From: Opitutia bacterium UBA7397
GTDB taxonomy: Bacteria > Verrucomicrobiota > Verrucomicrobiia > Opitutales > UBA953
NCBI GenBank assembly: GCA_002470605.1
Contig: DKND01000034.1
Location: forward strand, 1 to 22,525
Direction: 5' to 3'
Length of the DNA: 22,525 bases
Within the stretch, counting starts at the first letter, position 1. Every line of letters starts with the position of its first letter. The position numbers and the translations under genes are program-made. This document shows positions 1-7,322 of this stretch, piece by piece. The notes under the pieces were generated by a model. That model did no database searches, was not told the origin of the DNA, and worked only from the letters and a program-made list of their open reading frames with translations.

Positions 1-1
1 G

Positions 2-319
2 TGGGTGAACTTCCAAGGGATGGTGACTTTTTTCACGCTCATGCTGACCTTGACCTTCCAAGAGTGGCTAATGAAGGGCCAGACGATCGGGAAAATGATC
101 TTCAACCTCCGTACAATTGATATCGGCACCCGCCAACCCCCGGTTTTTTTCGGCTGCTTGCTGCGCTCAGCCTGGAAGGCCTCGTTTTTCGCCCTGCCTA
201 ACGCTATCTTCATGGTCATTGGGATCATCAACTTTCACGTACCGCTTTTTCGTCGCGACCGTCGCGCCTGGCACGATCTTTGGACGCGTTCTCAGGTCAT
301 CGAATCGCGTAAAAGCTGA
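2..319 (+). CDS. RDD-family membrane protein, 3' part only
   Basis: The open frame runs in from the left edge, so the N-terminus is missing; the GTG at position 5 is probably an internal valine. The visible 104 or so residues have the RDD-family C-terminal pattern: a hydrophobic stretch, then the signature GQTIGKMIFNLRTID, an arginine and second hydrophobic segment (LLRSAWKASFFALPN, continuing to about residue 78), then RRDRRAWHDLWTRSQVI, which matches the usual RR..HDl..gT.V ending. RDD proteins are small multi-pass inner-membrane proteins; some have been linked to Na+/H+ antiport, but most have no known function. The stop lies 4 nt before the ATG of the following secreted hydrolase-like gene, so the two are probably co-transcribed. 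The family call is good; the function is unknown. Confidence 0.8.
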   Translation, partial: WVNFQGMVTFFTLMLTLTFQEWLMKGQTIGKMIFNLRTIDIGTRQPPVFFGCLLRSAWKASFFALPNAIFMVIGIINFHVPLFRRDRRAWHDLWTRSQVIESRKS

Positions 320-323
320 GCCG

Positions 324-1208
324 ATGAGATTCGCCCTGCTCTACTTGATCATGGCGACAAAGTCAGCCGCCTCTGACCTGACCCTGCCGCCGCTGACCGA
401 ACAAGACCCGCAGCCTGGCAAGCGAGCCGCCGTCACCACAACCGAATATACTGGCACGAAAGTCCATCACCTGATCGCGTTGCCTGACGACTGGACGCCG
501 AATTGGAAAGCCCTTGGGAAGAGCTGGCCCGTCATCGCGGAATACACCGGTAATTACTTCCCCACTTCCGGTTCGACGGGTGAAATCGAAGGAGCCAGCT
601 TAGGCTTCGGCGTCTCACGCGGCAAGGCCATCTGGGTCGTCCTGCCTTACGTCGCCAAGGATCACCAAAAAAATGAAATCACCTGGTGGGGCGACATCGA
701 TGCCACCGTCAGCTACGCCAAGACGAATATCCCGCGCATCTGCGCCGAGTTCGGTGGCGACCCCAAACGGGTCGTCCTCTGCGGATTCTCGCGAGGTGCC
801 ATCGGTGTCTCCTTCCTCGGCTTGCACGACGACGAAATCGCCAAGCTCTGGTGCGGCCTCTGGGCCCACGACCACTTCGACGGAGTAAAAGTCTGGACCG
901 CGCCGTGGGGAGCGCCGCTCGGCCGCTACCGCGAGGAAGCGTCTGTCCGGCTGCGACGACTGAACGAGCGGCCCGTACTGATAACCCAGGCCCATGCGGG
1001 CGACGAGACCAGGCGATTCGTCGAGCCCATCGCTCCAAAGAACGTAGACTACCTCACGATTGACATGGGCGCGCTCTACGGAAAGTTCCCCAACGAGTCC
1101 GTGAAGCATTCGCACAACGACCGCTGGCCACTACGCGATTGCGCGGCGACCAACGTGACGCGTGCTTGGTTCGAAAAAATCACGACGACAGATAAGGCCG
1201 CGAAGTAA
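324..1208 (+). CDS. secreted alpha/beta-hydrolase (esterase-like) protein
   Basis: This 294-residue protein starts at ATG 324, which gives a short signal peptide (MRFALLYLIMATKSAAS, probable cleavage near residues 16-18). The longer in-frame start at 117 would lie inside the RDD gene and is rejected. Residues 67-78 resemble the first strand of an alpha/beta-hydrolase fold. A nucleophile elbow GFSRG lies at 154-158 with Ser156 as candidate nucleophile, preceded by GGDPKRVVLCG. The acid may be Asp227 and the histidine His262 or His264 in the late HSHNDRW segment. The substrate cannot be told; related secreted proteins in Planctomycetes and Verrucomicrobia are often listed as putative esterases or hypothetical. 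It sits 4 nt after the RDD gene and is followed by a strong hairpin terminator. Fold and export are reasonably supported; catalytic activity is inferred from the motif only. Confidence 0.7.
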   Translation: MRFALLYLIMATKSAASDLTLPPLTEQDPQPGKRAAVTTTEYTGTKVHHLIALPDDWTPNWKALGKSWPVIAEYTGNYFPTSGSTGEIEGASLGFGVSRGKAIWVVLPYVAKDHQKNEITWWGDIDATVSYAKTNIPRICAEFGGDPKRVVLCGFSRGAIGVSFLGLHDDEIAKLWCGLWAHDHFDGVKVWTAPWGAPLGRYREEASVRLRRLNERPVLITQAHAGDETRRFVEPIAPKNVDYLTIDMGALYGKFPNESVKHSHNDRWPLRDCAATNVTRAWFEKITTTDKAAK

Positions 1209-1240
1209 GCCGCCCGTCGGAGGCCTTTCTTCAAGGCATA

Positions 1241-1268
1241 AAAAAGCCCCAGTTTCCTGGGGCTTTTT
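1241..1268. terminator. bidirectional rho-independent terminator
   Basis: There is a perfect 10-bp inverted repeat, AAAAAGCCCC and GGGGCTTTTT, around an 8-nt loop. The A run on one side and T run on the other give a U tract in both directions. It lies between the converging stops of the hydrolase gene (1208) and pnp (1285) and can serve both. Confidence 0.9.
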
Positions 1269-1284
1269 GACCAACTGAACGCGC

Positions 1285-3474
1285 TTAGCGGCGCTCAGGA
1301 CGATCGCCACGTGGGCGGTCCATCGGCTTAGGAGCCGGCGCGTATTCGCGACCTTCCTTCTCGGCGATGGCGGCACGACGCGAGAGGCGTACGCGACCTT
1401 TGTCGTCGATGCCGACGCACTTGACGATGATCTCGTCACCGAGCTTAACGACGTCTTCGACGTTGTTCACGCGGAAGTCAGCGAGCTCAGAAACGTGTAC
1501 GAGGCCCTCTTGACCAGGCAAGCATTCGACGAAGGCGCCGAACTCCTTGACGGAGCGGACGATGCCTTTGTAGGTCTTGTTGATCTCAATCTGGGCCGAG
1601 ATGAGGTTCACTTCGTTGACCGCGCGAGCGAGAGATTCGCCATCGGTGGCAAAGATCGTAACCCAACCGGAGTCGTCTTGGTCGATGTCGAGCTGGCAAC
1701 CCGTGTACTCGGTGATGCGCTTGATATTCTTGCCGCCTGGGCCGATGAGGGCACCGATCTTGTCGGAAGGAATCTTAAGACGGTGGGTACGCGGAGCGCA
1801 GGGCTTCAGCTCGGCGCGGGTGGCCGGCATGGTCTTGGCCATGATGTCCAGGATCGCGTCGCGGGAGACCTTGTTCTGCGCAATGGCTTCCTTGGCGATG
1901 CTCATCGGGAGACCGTGGATCTTAAGGTCGAGCTGGAAGGCGGTAATACCTTCGCGGGTGCCGCAAATCTTGAAGTCCATGTCGCCGTAGTGGTCTTCGG
2001 CGCCAATGATATCGGTCAGCACGCGGTGCTTTACGATTTTACCAGCGGCATCTTCGGTCACGAGACCGCAGGAGATACCGGCCACCGGAGCCTTAATGGG
2101 CACGCCGGCGTCGAGCAGAGCGAGGGTGCCGCCACAGACGGAAGCCATCGAGGTGGAGCCGTTGGATTCCATAATCTCGGAGACGAGACGGATGGAGTAC
2201 GGGAAGTCCTGCTCGGAAGGCAGAACGGAGAGCAGCGAGCGCTCGGCGAGGTTACCGTGGCCGGTTTCGCGGCGGGAGGTCATGCCGAAGCGGCCGGTCT
2301 CACCCACCGAGAAGGGCGGGAAGTTGTAATGCAGCAGGAAGGAACGCTTGCTGGGTCCGCCGGTGATAGCGTCGACTTCCTGGGCATCCTTAGAGGTACC
2401 GAGGGTCGCGAGGACGAGACCCTGGGTCTCACCGCGCTGGAAGAGCGAGGAACCATGGACGCGAGGAAGCACGTCGACCTCGCAGGAGATCGCACGAAGA
2501 TCCAACGGCTTGCGACCGTCGGCACGTTCGCCGCTCTGAATGATGGCGTTGCGGTAGACTTTTTCCTGGAGCTTTTCGAAGGCCATCTTGATCTGGCGGG
2601 AGTCGAAGACATCGCCGAGTTCGGCTTTGCAAGCGGCCTTGGCCTTTTCGACCACGGCCTTCACGGCGTCGCCACGTTCCTTCTTGGAAGCGAGGAAAAT
2701 TGCTTTCTTGAGCTGGTCGCCTTCGGCGGCCACGCGTTCGCAGATTGCGAGGGCTTTTGGTTCGCAGACGACGAGCGGGAAGACGCGCTTGGTCTTAGAG
2801 TACATCGCGGCGAGCTTGCGCTGGGCGGCGATGATTGGCTGGATGGCCTTCTGGGCGTACTCGAGGGCGGCGATGAAGTCGGCTTCAGGCAGCTGGTCGG
2901 CCGAACCTTCGATCATCATCATGTCGCTCTCGTTGCCGACGTAGATGAGATCCAGATCGGACTCATACTGCTGTTCATGCGTTGGGTTGACGACAAACTG
3001 ACCGGCGACGCGACCGAGGCGGATGCCGGCGATTGGGCCGTTCCACGGGATATCGGAGCAAAGGAGAGCGGCGGAGGCGCCGTTCACCATGAGCACGTCG
3101 GAGTCGTTGATCTGGTCAGCCGAAAGGAGGAGGCCGATCACCTGGACTTCATTAAGGAAGCCTTCAGGGAAGAGTGGACGGAGGGGACGGTCGCAGAGGC
3201 GCGAGGTCAGGATTTCCTTGTCGGAAGGCTTACCTTCGCGACGGAAATAACCGCCTGGGAAACGGCCGGCCGCCGCGAACTTCTCGCGGTAGTCGACGGT
3301 CAGGGGGAAGAAGTCCTGGTCAGGGGAACGCAGTTCTTCGGCGGCGGTGGCCGACACGAAGAGCGTGGTCTCGCCCTTACTGATGGTGACCGCGCCGTTG
3401 GCGAGGCGGGCGATGGAGCCCGTGTTGATCGTGATACCGAGTTCTTCGATGGTCACGGAGTGTTTTTGTTTCAT
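1285..3474 (-). CDS. pnp: polyribonucleotide nucleotidyltransferase (PNPase)
   Basis: PNPase degrades RNA 3'-to-5' phosphorolytically and is part of the RNA degradosome in many bacteria. Starting at ATG 3474 (MKQKHSVTIEEL) the protein has 729 residues, close to the usual length of about 700. Domains in order: first RNase PH domain (about 10-145), linking helical domain (about 240-310), second RNase PH domain (about 320-550) with FFPLTVDYREKFAAAG at 55-70 in the first and GAEDHYGDMDFK at 491-502 in the second, where Asp494 and Asp500 match the catalytic aspartates of the E. coli enzyme. A KH domain has IGPGGK at 577-582, and an S1 domain covers about 632-700. The tail from 705 is rich in Pro and Arg. 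The frame stays open to 3714, but that extension would overlap rpsO and has no family similarity. It lies 130 nt downstream of rpsO with a hairpin between, the classical rpsO-pnp pair. No Shine-Dalgarno sequence precedes the start. Confidence 0.97.
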   Translation of the reverse strand: MKQKHSVTIEELGITINTGSIARLANGAVTISKGETTLFVSATAAEELRSPDQDFFPLTVDYREKFAAAGRFPGGYFRREGKPSDKEILTSRLCDRPLRPLFPEGFLNEVQVIGLLLSADQINDSDVLMVNGASAALLCSDIPWNGPIAGIRLGRVAGQFVVNPTHEQQYESDLDLIYVGNESDMMMIEGSADQLPEADFIAALEYAQKAIQPIIAAQRKLAAMYSKTKRVFPLVVCEPKALAICERVAAEGDQLKKAIFLASKKERGDAVKAVVEKAKAACKAELGDVFDSRQIKMAFEKLQEKVYRNAIIQSGERADGRKPLDLRAISCEVDVLPRVHGSSLFQRGETQGLVLATLGTSKDAQEVDAITGGPSKRSFLLHYNFPPFSVGETGRFGMTSRRETGHGNLAERSLLSVLPSEQDFPYSIRLVSEIMESNGSTSMASVCGGTLALLDAGVPIKAPVAGISCGLVTEDAAGKIVKHRVLTDIIGAEDHYGDMDFKICGTREGITAFQLDLKIHGLPMSIAKEAIAQNKVSRDAILDIMAKTMPATRAELKPCAPRTHRLKIPSDKIGALIGPGGKNIKRITEYTGCQLDIDQDDSGWVTIFATDGESLARAVNEVNLISAQIEINKTYKGIVRSVKEFGAFVECLPGQEGLVHVSELADFRVNNVEDVVKLGDEIIVKCVGIDDKGRVRLSRRAAIAEKEGREYAPAPKPMDRPRGDRPERR

Positions 3475-3541
3475 TTTATTTTTTGCGGGTTGCGCGTTGT
3501 GCCAGGCGGAATTGCCCGGCGGGTTGTTGTTTGTTTGGGTG

Positions 3542-3574
3542 AAAAAACGACGTCCCAGCGAATGGCTGGGACGT
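3542..3574 (-). terminator. rpsO terminator / rpsO-pnp intergenic hairpin
   Basis: A perfect 10-bp stem, ACGTCCCAGC with GCTGGGACGT (3550-3559 and 3565-3574), has a 5-nt loop. On the minus strand it is followed two bases later by six T. It is therefore a factor-independent terminator for rpsO, placed between rpsO and pnp. Read-through would give the bicistronic rpsO-pnp message; in enterobacteria this interval also holds the RNase III site used for pnp autoregulation, though that function cannot be read from this sequence. Confidence 0.85.
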
Positions 3575-3604
3575 ACGGTGAAGCAATACGCCCGGAGGCG
3601 CCGT

Positions 3605-3865
3605 TCACTTACGGAGGTTAAGCTTGATGAGCAAAGCGTTGTAACGGTCCAAATCGCTCGACTTAAGATAATTGAGGAGCTTACGACGACGGTTCGTGAG
3701 CATGATGAGACCACGGCGCGAGTGGAAGTCCTTGCGGTGCATACGGAGGTGATCCGTAAGGTGGTTGATGCGGGCGCTGACGAGGGCGACCTGAACTTCA
3801 GGCGAGCCGGTATCCTTGGCGTCCTGCTGGTGTTTCTTGATGATATCCGATTTGTCGATCGACAT
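3605..3865 (-). CDS. rpsO: 30S ribosomal protein S15
   Basis: S15 is a primary 16S rRNA-binding protein of the small-subunit platform. The 86-residue product has the full family pattern: MSIDKSDIIKKHQ at the start, TGSPEVQVALVSARINHLT at 19-37, HLRMHRKDFHSRRGL near the middle and the typical RRRKLLNYLK ending. Length is near the 89 of E. coli. It precedes pnp on the same strand, the usual order. The bases just before the ATG show no Shine-Dalgarno sequence. Upstream (3908-4002) are several hairpins that could form a leader used by S15 to control its own translation, as happens with different structures in several phyla. Confidence 0.97.
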   Translation of the reverse strand: MSIDKSDIIKKHQQDAKDTGSPEVQVALVSARINHLTDHLRMHRKDFHSRRGLIMLTNRRRKLLNYLKSSDLDRYNALLIKLNLRK

Positions 3866-3907
3866 GACTGTATTTGGGTTAGTTTGGGTGTTTGAGAGGG
3901 TCGACTT

Positions 3908-4002
3908 GGGAGAAATTCCCGAGGGCCAGCCGTTTAGCTGGATCCTCCGTCTGTAATAAGCTTTCGCCTACCGACCAGCGTGAGAAGGGCTCCGCCCCTC
4001 TC
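3908..4002 (-). promoter_or_regulatory. candidate structured 5' leader of rpsO
   Basis: Upstream of rpsO are three inverted repeats. GGGA and TCCC close a 5-nt loop at 3908-3920. Directly next to it at 3921-3947 is a compound stem: GAGG pairs with CCTC and CCAGC with GCTGG across a 6-nt loop, with a small internal bulge. A 9-bp imperfect stem lies at 3982-4002 (GAGAAGGGC with GCCCCTCTC, one mismatch, 3-nt loop). None has a T run, so they do not look like terminators. S15 autoregulates through non-homologous leader RNAs in different bacteria, so a leader role is plausible but only inferred. The transcription start is unknown. Confidence 0.35.
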
Positions 4003-4100
4003 CCTAACGAAGATGGCTTATGAAGTGACAGGAGCCGGGGGGCTTAGCAAGCAGGAACTACCCCAAAAATATCCTTAATATGCTCAAAATCGACCTTAAA

Positions 4101-4355
4101 TCAGCGGGGATAATCCAAGGCGTAAACGTCCTGGGCATTGCGCCGGAGGTTAGGGAAATAAAACCCGTTCGGCTCTGGGATAATCTCTGAAAGGTCGAAG
4201 GACGTGACCGACTTAGGGAGACCATTAAAATAAAGCGTGAACTTAAAAGGTCTCCCCCGCGGCAGAACAGTCCAATGCGGATATAGGGAAATATTCTCCC
4301 ACCGAATCATCTCGCTGGTCAGGGTGGAATGGCGGTCGAGCAGGAAAGTGCTCAT
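4101..4355 (-). CDS. small conserved-looking protein, possibly the 3' part of a frameshifted gene
   Basis: This 84-residue ORF starts at ATG 4355 and has a GAGG placed 6 nt before the start, one of the few Shine-Dalgarno-like sites in the window. The sequence reads like a beta-rich domain: STFLLDRHST near the start, RPFKFTLYFNGLPKSVTSFDL at about 35-55, then a Pro/Asn-rich ending. It resembles a module in uncharacterised secreted proteins of Bacteroidota and Verrucomicrobiota, from memory of the pattern only. In those, further strands precede this block. Upstream of the ATG the next minus-strand frame reads VQLTILTVEG and would join to W-MSTFLLD if one base were lost near 4359, so a frameshifted older gene is possible. 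Function unknown. Confidence 0.45.
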   Translation of the reverse strand: MSTFLLDRHSTLTSEMIRWENISLYPHWTVLPRGRPFKFTLYFNGLPKSVTSFDLSEIIPEPNGFYFPNLRRNAQDVYALDYPR

Positions 4356-4582
4356 CCATACCCTCGACTGTCAGTATGGTCAGCTGCACAGTGAATATGG
4401 ACCACGATGGAGTCCAAAGGTTGGAGGGCTGCTTAGGGCTCAAGCGCGGGCAAAATTTGCCGTAAGGGCGACGCTGACATGGCTTGGCCATTCTATCCCG
4501 AAAGCGCCGGGTCGCAAGGCAGGCCGCCAGCCCGGCTGATTAGCCCGTTGACTCCTACGCCCTCCGAAACGCAAATAGGCAC
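4356..4582. other. intergenic stretch without a convincing gene
   Basis: Several short ORFs overlap here on both strands but none has protein-like composition apart from the segment discussed with the small ORF at 4101-4355. A GC-rich inverted repeat, GCCGGG at 4506-4511 with CCCGGC at 4530-4535, lies about 50 bases before the YhbY-type gene. There is no T run, so it is not an obvious terminator. The promoter of the yhbY-ispA pair should lie in this interval, but I see no clear -35/-10 pair. Confidence 0.4.
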
Positions 4583-4891
4583 ATGGACCAAGGTAATGAT
4601 GAAAAACCCCGCCTGACAGGCGCCGAACGCGGCAAACTACGCAGTTTAGCCCAAACCCTCGACCCCAAGGTTTTCGTAGGCAAAGCCGGCGTCAATGCGG
4701 GCATCGCCAAATTACTTGAAGAATCCTTCCGTAATGCCGACCTCGTCAAAGTCCGCTTTACCGCTGAGCGCGAGGCCATGGAAGCTCAGGCCAAAGAGTT
4801 AGCCGAATTGACCGAAAGCGAAGTGATCGGAAGCGTGGGTCGCACGGCCACTTTCTTTAAATTGGGCCAAGCCCCCGACGACGAAGCCTAA
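4583..4891 (+). CDS. YhbY-family (CRM domain) RNA-binding protein
   Basis: This 102-residue protein is almost entirely one CRM domain, the fold shared by E. coli YhbY and plant chloroplast splicing factors. Diagnostic features are LTGAERGKLRSLAQTLDPKV at 11-30, the GxxG-like loop VGKAGVN at about 32-38, the helix IAKLLEESFRNADLVKVRF, and a late strand before GRTATFFKLG. YhbY binds pre-50S ribosomal particles and is thought to act in large-subunit assembly. The stop is 3 nt before the ATG of the farnesyl diphosphate synthase gene, so both are probably translated from one message. ATG 4583 gives the normal family length. Confidence 0.92.
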   Translation: MDQGNDEKPRLTGAERGKLRSLAQTLDPKVFVGKAGVNAGIAKLLEESFRNADLVKVRFTAEREAMEAQAKELAELTESEVIGSVGRTATFFKLGQAPDDEA

Positions 4892-4894
4892 GCG

Positions 4895-5782
4895 ATGGAT
4901 GCCGCGCTGTTCCAGTCTCGGCATGAAACCCTGGTCCAGCAGGCGGAAAATGCGCTGAAGCAACTCACGCCCTCCGCTGATACCCGCCCTGCCCGCCTCC
5001 ATGCCGCGATGCGTTACTCGCTCGAGGCAGGCGGCAAACGTCTGCGTCCGGTCCTTTGCTTGGCCGCTGCCCAAGCCTTTGATTCCGACGCCAAAGCCGA
5101 GACCGCTGCCGTCGCGCTGGAATGCATTCACACTTATTCCCTAATCCATGATGACCTGCCGTGCATGGATAATTCCGACCTGCGTCGCGGACGGCCTTCT
5201 TGCCATAAAGCTTTCGATGAAGCCATCGCACTACTCGCCGGCGACGCCCTCATCCCCTTAGCCTTCGAACTCATCACGAAAGGTTACGCCGACCAGCCTA
5301 CGCTCGCCTGCTCACTTGTCGCGGAATTATCAAAAACCGCCGGATCAACTTTACTCGTCGGCGGCCAAACCGAAGACATGGGCGGCCTGGCCGCAGGCGC
5401 CACCGACGAACGCTTGGAATTCATCTTGCTCGGCAAGACCGCCGCGATGCTCAGCTCCTCGCTGGTCATGGGAGCCATGATCGGCGGAGCCAATAAGGCT
5501 GAGATCGAACACTTCAGCCAAGCCGGCCGGGCCGCTGGCATCGCCTTTCAACTCGTCGACGACGTGCTCGACCTCTCGGCTGATGCCAACCGACTCGGAA
5601 AACCGGTAGGCACTGATTCGCAAAATGGGAAGTTAACTTATGCAAACCTCCACGGCATCGAGTCGACCCGACAGAGGATTTCGACCCTAACTGACCAGGC
5701 GATCCGACATCTTCAAGCCACGCGCGCCGACTCCACCTTCCTTGCCGAACTGATAACGCGGATGGCAAGCCGGGATCGGTGA
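4895..5782 (+). CDS. ispA: farnesyl/geranyl diphosphate synthase (class I trans-prenyltransferase)
   Basis: The enzyme condenses isopentenyl diphosphate with allylic diphosphates to make C15 (or C20) chains for quinones, undecaprenyl carrier and other isoprenoids in the cytoplasm. The 295-residue length matches E. coli IspA (299). GGKRLRP lies at 46-52. The first aspartate-rich motif is DDLPCMD at 86-92, followed by RRGRPSCHK. GGQTEDM is at 156-162, and the second aspartate-rich motif DDVLD is at 222-226, followed by GKPVGTDSQNGKLTY. The longer spacing between aspartates in the first motif is typical of bacterial IspA-type enzymes. Exact chain length cannot be read with certainty. The gene follows yhbY by 3 nt, and its stop is only one base from the stop of the convergent DUF983 gene. 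Confidence 0.94.
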   Translation: MDAALFQSRHETLVQQAENALKQLTPSADTRPARLHAAMRYSLEAGGKRLRPVLCLAAAQAFDSDAKAETAAVALECIHTYSLIHDDLPCMDNSDLRRGRPSCHKAFDEAIALLAGDALIPLAFELITKGYADQPTLACSLVAELSKTAGSTLLVGGQTEDMGGLAAGATDERLEFILLGKTAAMLSSSLVMGAMIGGANKAEIEHFSQAGRAAGIAFQLVDDVLDLSADANRLGKPVGTDSQNGKLTYANLHGIESTRQRISTLTDQAIRHLQATRADSTFLAELITRMASRDR

Positions 5783-5783
5783 T

Positions 5784-6188
5784 TCAGTCGTCGGTCCGTC
5801 GTCCGCTGGAAGGCAACTGCTCAGGTAAAAACGCATAGTAGGTCCCGATCCATAAGCGCCAGGATAAGGCGTGGATGAAAAAAGGGACGGTCAGCGCGGT
5901 CAAAATCGCCCAGCGGATTGCCCACGCTTCGCCGCACCATCCCAGACGGACAGCGATAAGCAAGAGCGGCAAAGCACCGAAGGCGGTTAAGGTATAATTC
6001 CAGACGATGGCCCCGAGGAAAAATCCATCCCGGCGACGAAGCACCATTCCGCAGTCCGGACAACGGTCTGGGATGTTTGCAAACTGTCCCCACTTACTTA
6101 ATGGATTTTTCCTCGACCTGATTTCCGCACCACAATCCGGACAACAGCCTTTGGCTGCGCGCCAGAAGATATCGGAACGGAACTGCAT
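5784..6188 (-). CDS. DUF983-family zinc-ribbon membrane protein
   Basis: This 134-residue protein has two Cys pairs, CPDCG at 16-20 and CPDCG at 43-47, which should form one zinc ribbon on the cytoplasmic side. Two hydrophobic segments follow, about 57-81 and 89-112. This order, with the phrase RRRDGFFLGA between ribbon and membrane part, is that of DUF983, a family of unknown function found mainly in Alphaproteobacteria, Bacteroidota and Verrucomicrobiota. It lies on the same strand as rpsB-tsf but behind a strong hairpin, so it is either read through at a low level or has its own promoter in the 37 bases between hairpin and start. It converges with ispA with one base between stops. Confidence 0.8.
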   Translation of the reverse strand: MQFRSDIFWRAAKGCCPDCGAEIRSRKNPLSKWGQFANIPDRCPDCGMVLRRRDGFFLGAIVWNYTLTAFGALPLLLIAVRLGWCGEAWAIRWAILTALTVPFFIHALSWRLWIGTYYAFLPEQLPSSGRRTDD

Positions 6189-6225
6189 ATCCCAACTTAC
6201 GACGATCCCGAAGGAGTGTAAAGCA

Positions 6226-6257
6226 AAGGGCCGACTTCCTTACGAAAGTCGGCCCTT
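6226..6257 (-). terminator. terminator after rpsB-tsf
   Basis: A perfect 12-bp inverted repeat, AAGGGCCGACTT with AAGTCGGCCCTT, closes an 8-nt loop. It lies 21 bases after the tsf stop. On the minus strand a T-rich but interrupted tract (TGCTTTACA) follows, so it is a good hairpin with a moderate U tract. It separates the highly expressed rpsB-tsf unit from the DUF983 gene. Confidence 0.75.
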
Positions 6258-6278
6258 GAAAGGATGACTTAAGGCGAA

Positions 6279-7319
6279 TTATTCCGCCGCAGTCTCACCC
6301 ACTTGGAAGCGGACGAAACGGACGATGGAAACTTCTTCACCCACCTTGGCTTTGGCCTCGGCAAGAAGCTGGATGACCTTCTTTTCCGGATCACGGAAAT
6401 AAGGCTGCTCGAGCAAACAGGCTTCGGCGAAGAACTTGTCGACGCGACCCGAGACGATCTTTTCCATATTGGAAAGCTGACCCTTCTTCCGGCCTTCGGC
6501 GGCGATGACCTGCTTTTCGGCAACGACGATACGCTTTTCGAGTTCGGCGATGGCTTCGACGTTGTTCGCGGCCTTTTGCTCGACGAGCTGACCGTTATAA
6601 TCTTCGACCACGCGCTTGGCTTCTTCGATCGCCTTATCGGCTTCCGATTTGGTGAATTCAGCAGCAATCTCCTTCTCCTTGGCGACGACATCTTCTGAGA
6701 CGTCTTCCCGGCGAACAAACCGGGCGTTGTTCGCCACGACCTGCATCGCCATCTGACGGGCCAGATCAGCGACATCCGCATGGGAGGCAGCTGCCTGAGA
6801 TTTGAGACCGAGTTCGAGCAAGACGGCGATTTTCGCACCGGTATGCACGTAAGCAGAAACGCGACCGACGCCCGAAGCTTCGAACTTAAGCGCCCGAGAG
6901 ACTTTGAGGTTTTCGCCAATCTTGGTCACCTGATCGTTCAGGAAGTCGTTCACCTTGCGGCTCGCGTCACCATGATAAGGCTGCTCGAGCAAACCATCGA
7001 CGCCCTTAAGCGCAGCTTGGTTCACCAAGTCCTTGGCGAGCGCGAGGAAAGCCTCGTTCTTCGCCACGAAGTCGGTTTCACAATTCAATTCCAGGAGCGT
7101 GACGCGACGACCATCGGCTTCAACTTGCACGGCAAGTACGCCCTCGCTGGCCTTGCGGTCAGCTTTCTTATTACGGGTGGCCACGCCTTTAATGCGGAGG
7201 ATTTCGACGGCCTTCTCGGTGTCGCCATTGGCTTCGACGAGGGCCTTCTTACAATCCATCAGGCCGGCGCCAGTACGCTGACGCAGGTCATTGACCATTT
7301 GCGCGGTAATGGTGGACAT
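6279..7319 (-). CDS. tsf: translation elongation factor Ts, long form
   Basis: EF-Ts recharges EF-Tu with GTP during elongation. The N-terminal UBA-like domain has LRQRTGAGLMDCKKAL at 12-27, and the EF-Tu contact motif TDFVA lies at 82-86. Two core subdomains follow, then the ending GRVDKFFAEACLLEQPY at 291-307, which matches the usual C-terminal module. Length is 346 residues against 283 in E. coli. The surplus is mostly an insertion at about 224-283, rich in Glu, Lys, Ala and Gln, which looks like a long helix or helical hairpin between the core and the C-terminal module. The start lies 3 nt after the rpsB stop, the standard rpsB-tsf pair. No Shine-Dalgarno sequence is seen, so re-initiation after rpsB is likely. 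Confidence 0.96.
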   Translation of the reverse strand: MSTITAQMVNDLRQRTGAGLMDCKKALVEANGDTEKAVEILRIKGVATRNKKADRKASEGVLAVQVEADGRRVTLLELNCETDFVAKNEAFLALAKDLVNQAALKGVDGLLEQPYHGDASRKVNDFLNDQVTKIGENLKVSRALKFEASGVGRVSAYVHTGAKIAVLLELGLKSQAAASHADVADLARQMAMQVVANNARFVRREDVSEDVVAKEKEIAAEFTKSEADKAIEEAKRVVEDYNGQLVEQKAANNVEAIAELEKRIVVAEKQVIAAEGRKKGQLSNMEKIVSGRVDKFFAEACLLEQPYFRDPEKKVIQLLAEAKAKVGEEVSIVRFVRFQVGETAAE

Positions 7320-7322
7320 AAA

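Noticed and set aside
1495..3621. Long plus-strand ORF of about 708 codons opposite pnp
   Set aside because: It is antisense to a fully recognisable PNPase, has no familiar motif and runs past pnp into the intergenic region. Codon bias of pnp explains the lack of stops.
3475..3714. N-terminal extension of pnp to 3714
   Set aside because: It would overlap rpsO and the rpsO terminator, and the extra residues are unlike PNPase. ATG 3474 begins the conserved sequence.
4506..4535. GC-rich inverted repeat GCCGGG/CCCGGC before yhbY as terminator or tRNA remnant
   Set aside because: No T run follows on either strand, and no cloverleaf with TTC arm and anticodon loop could be folded by eye.
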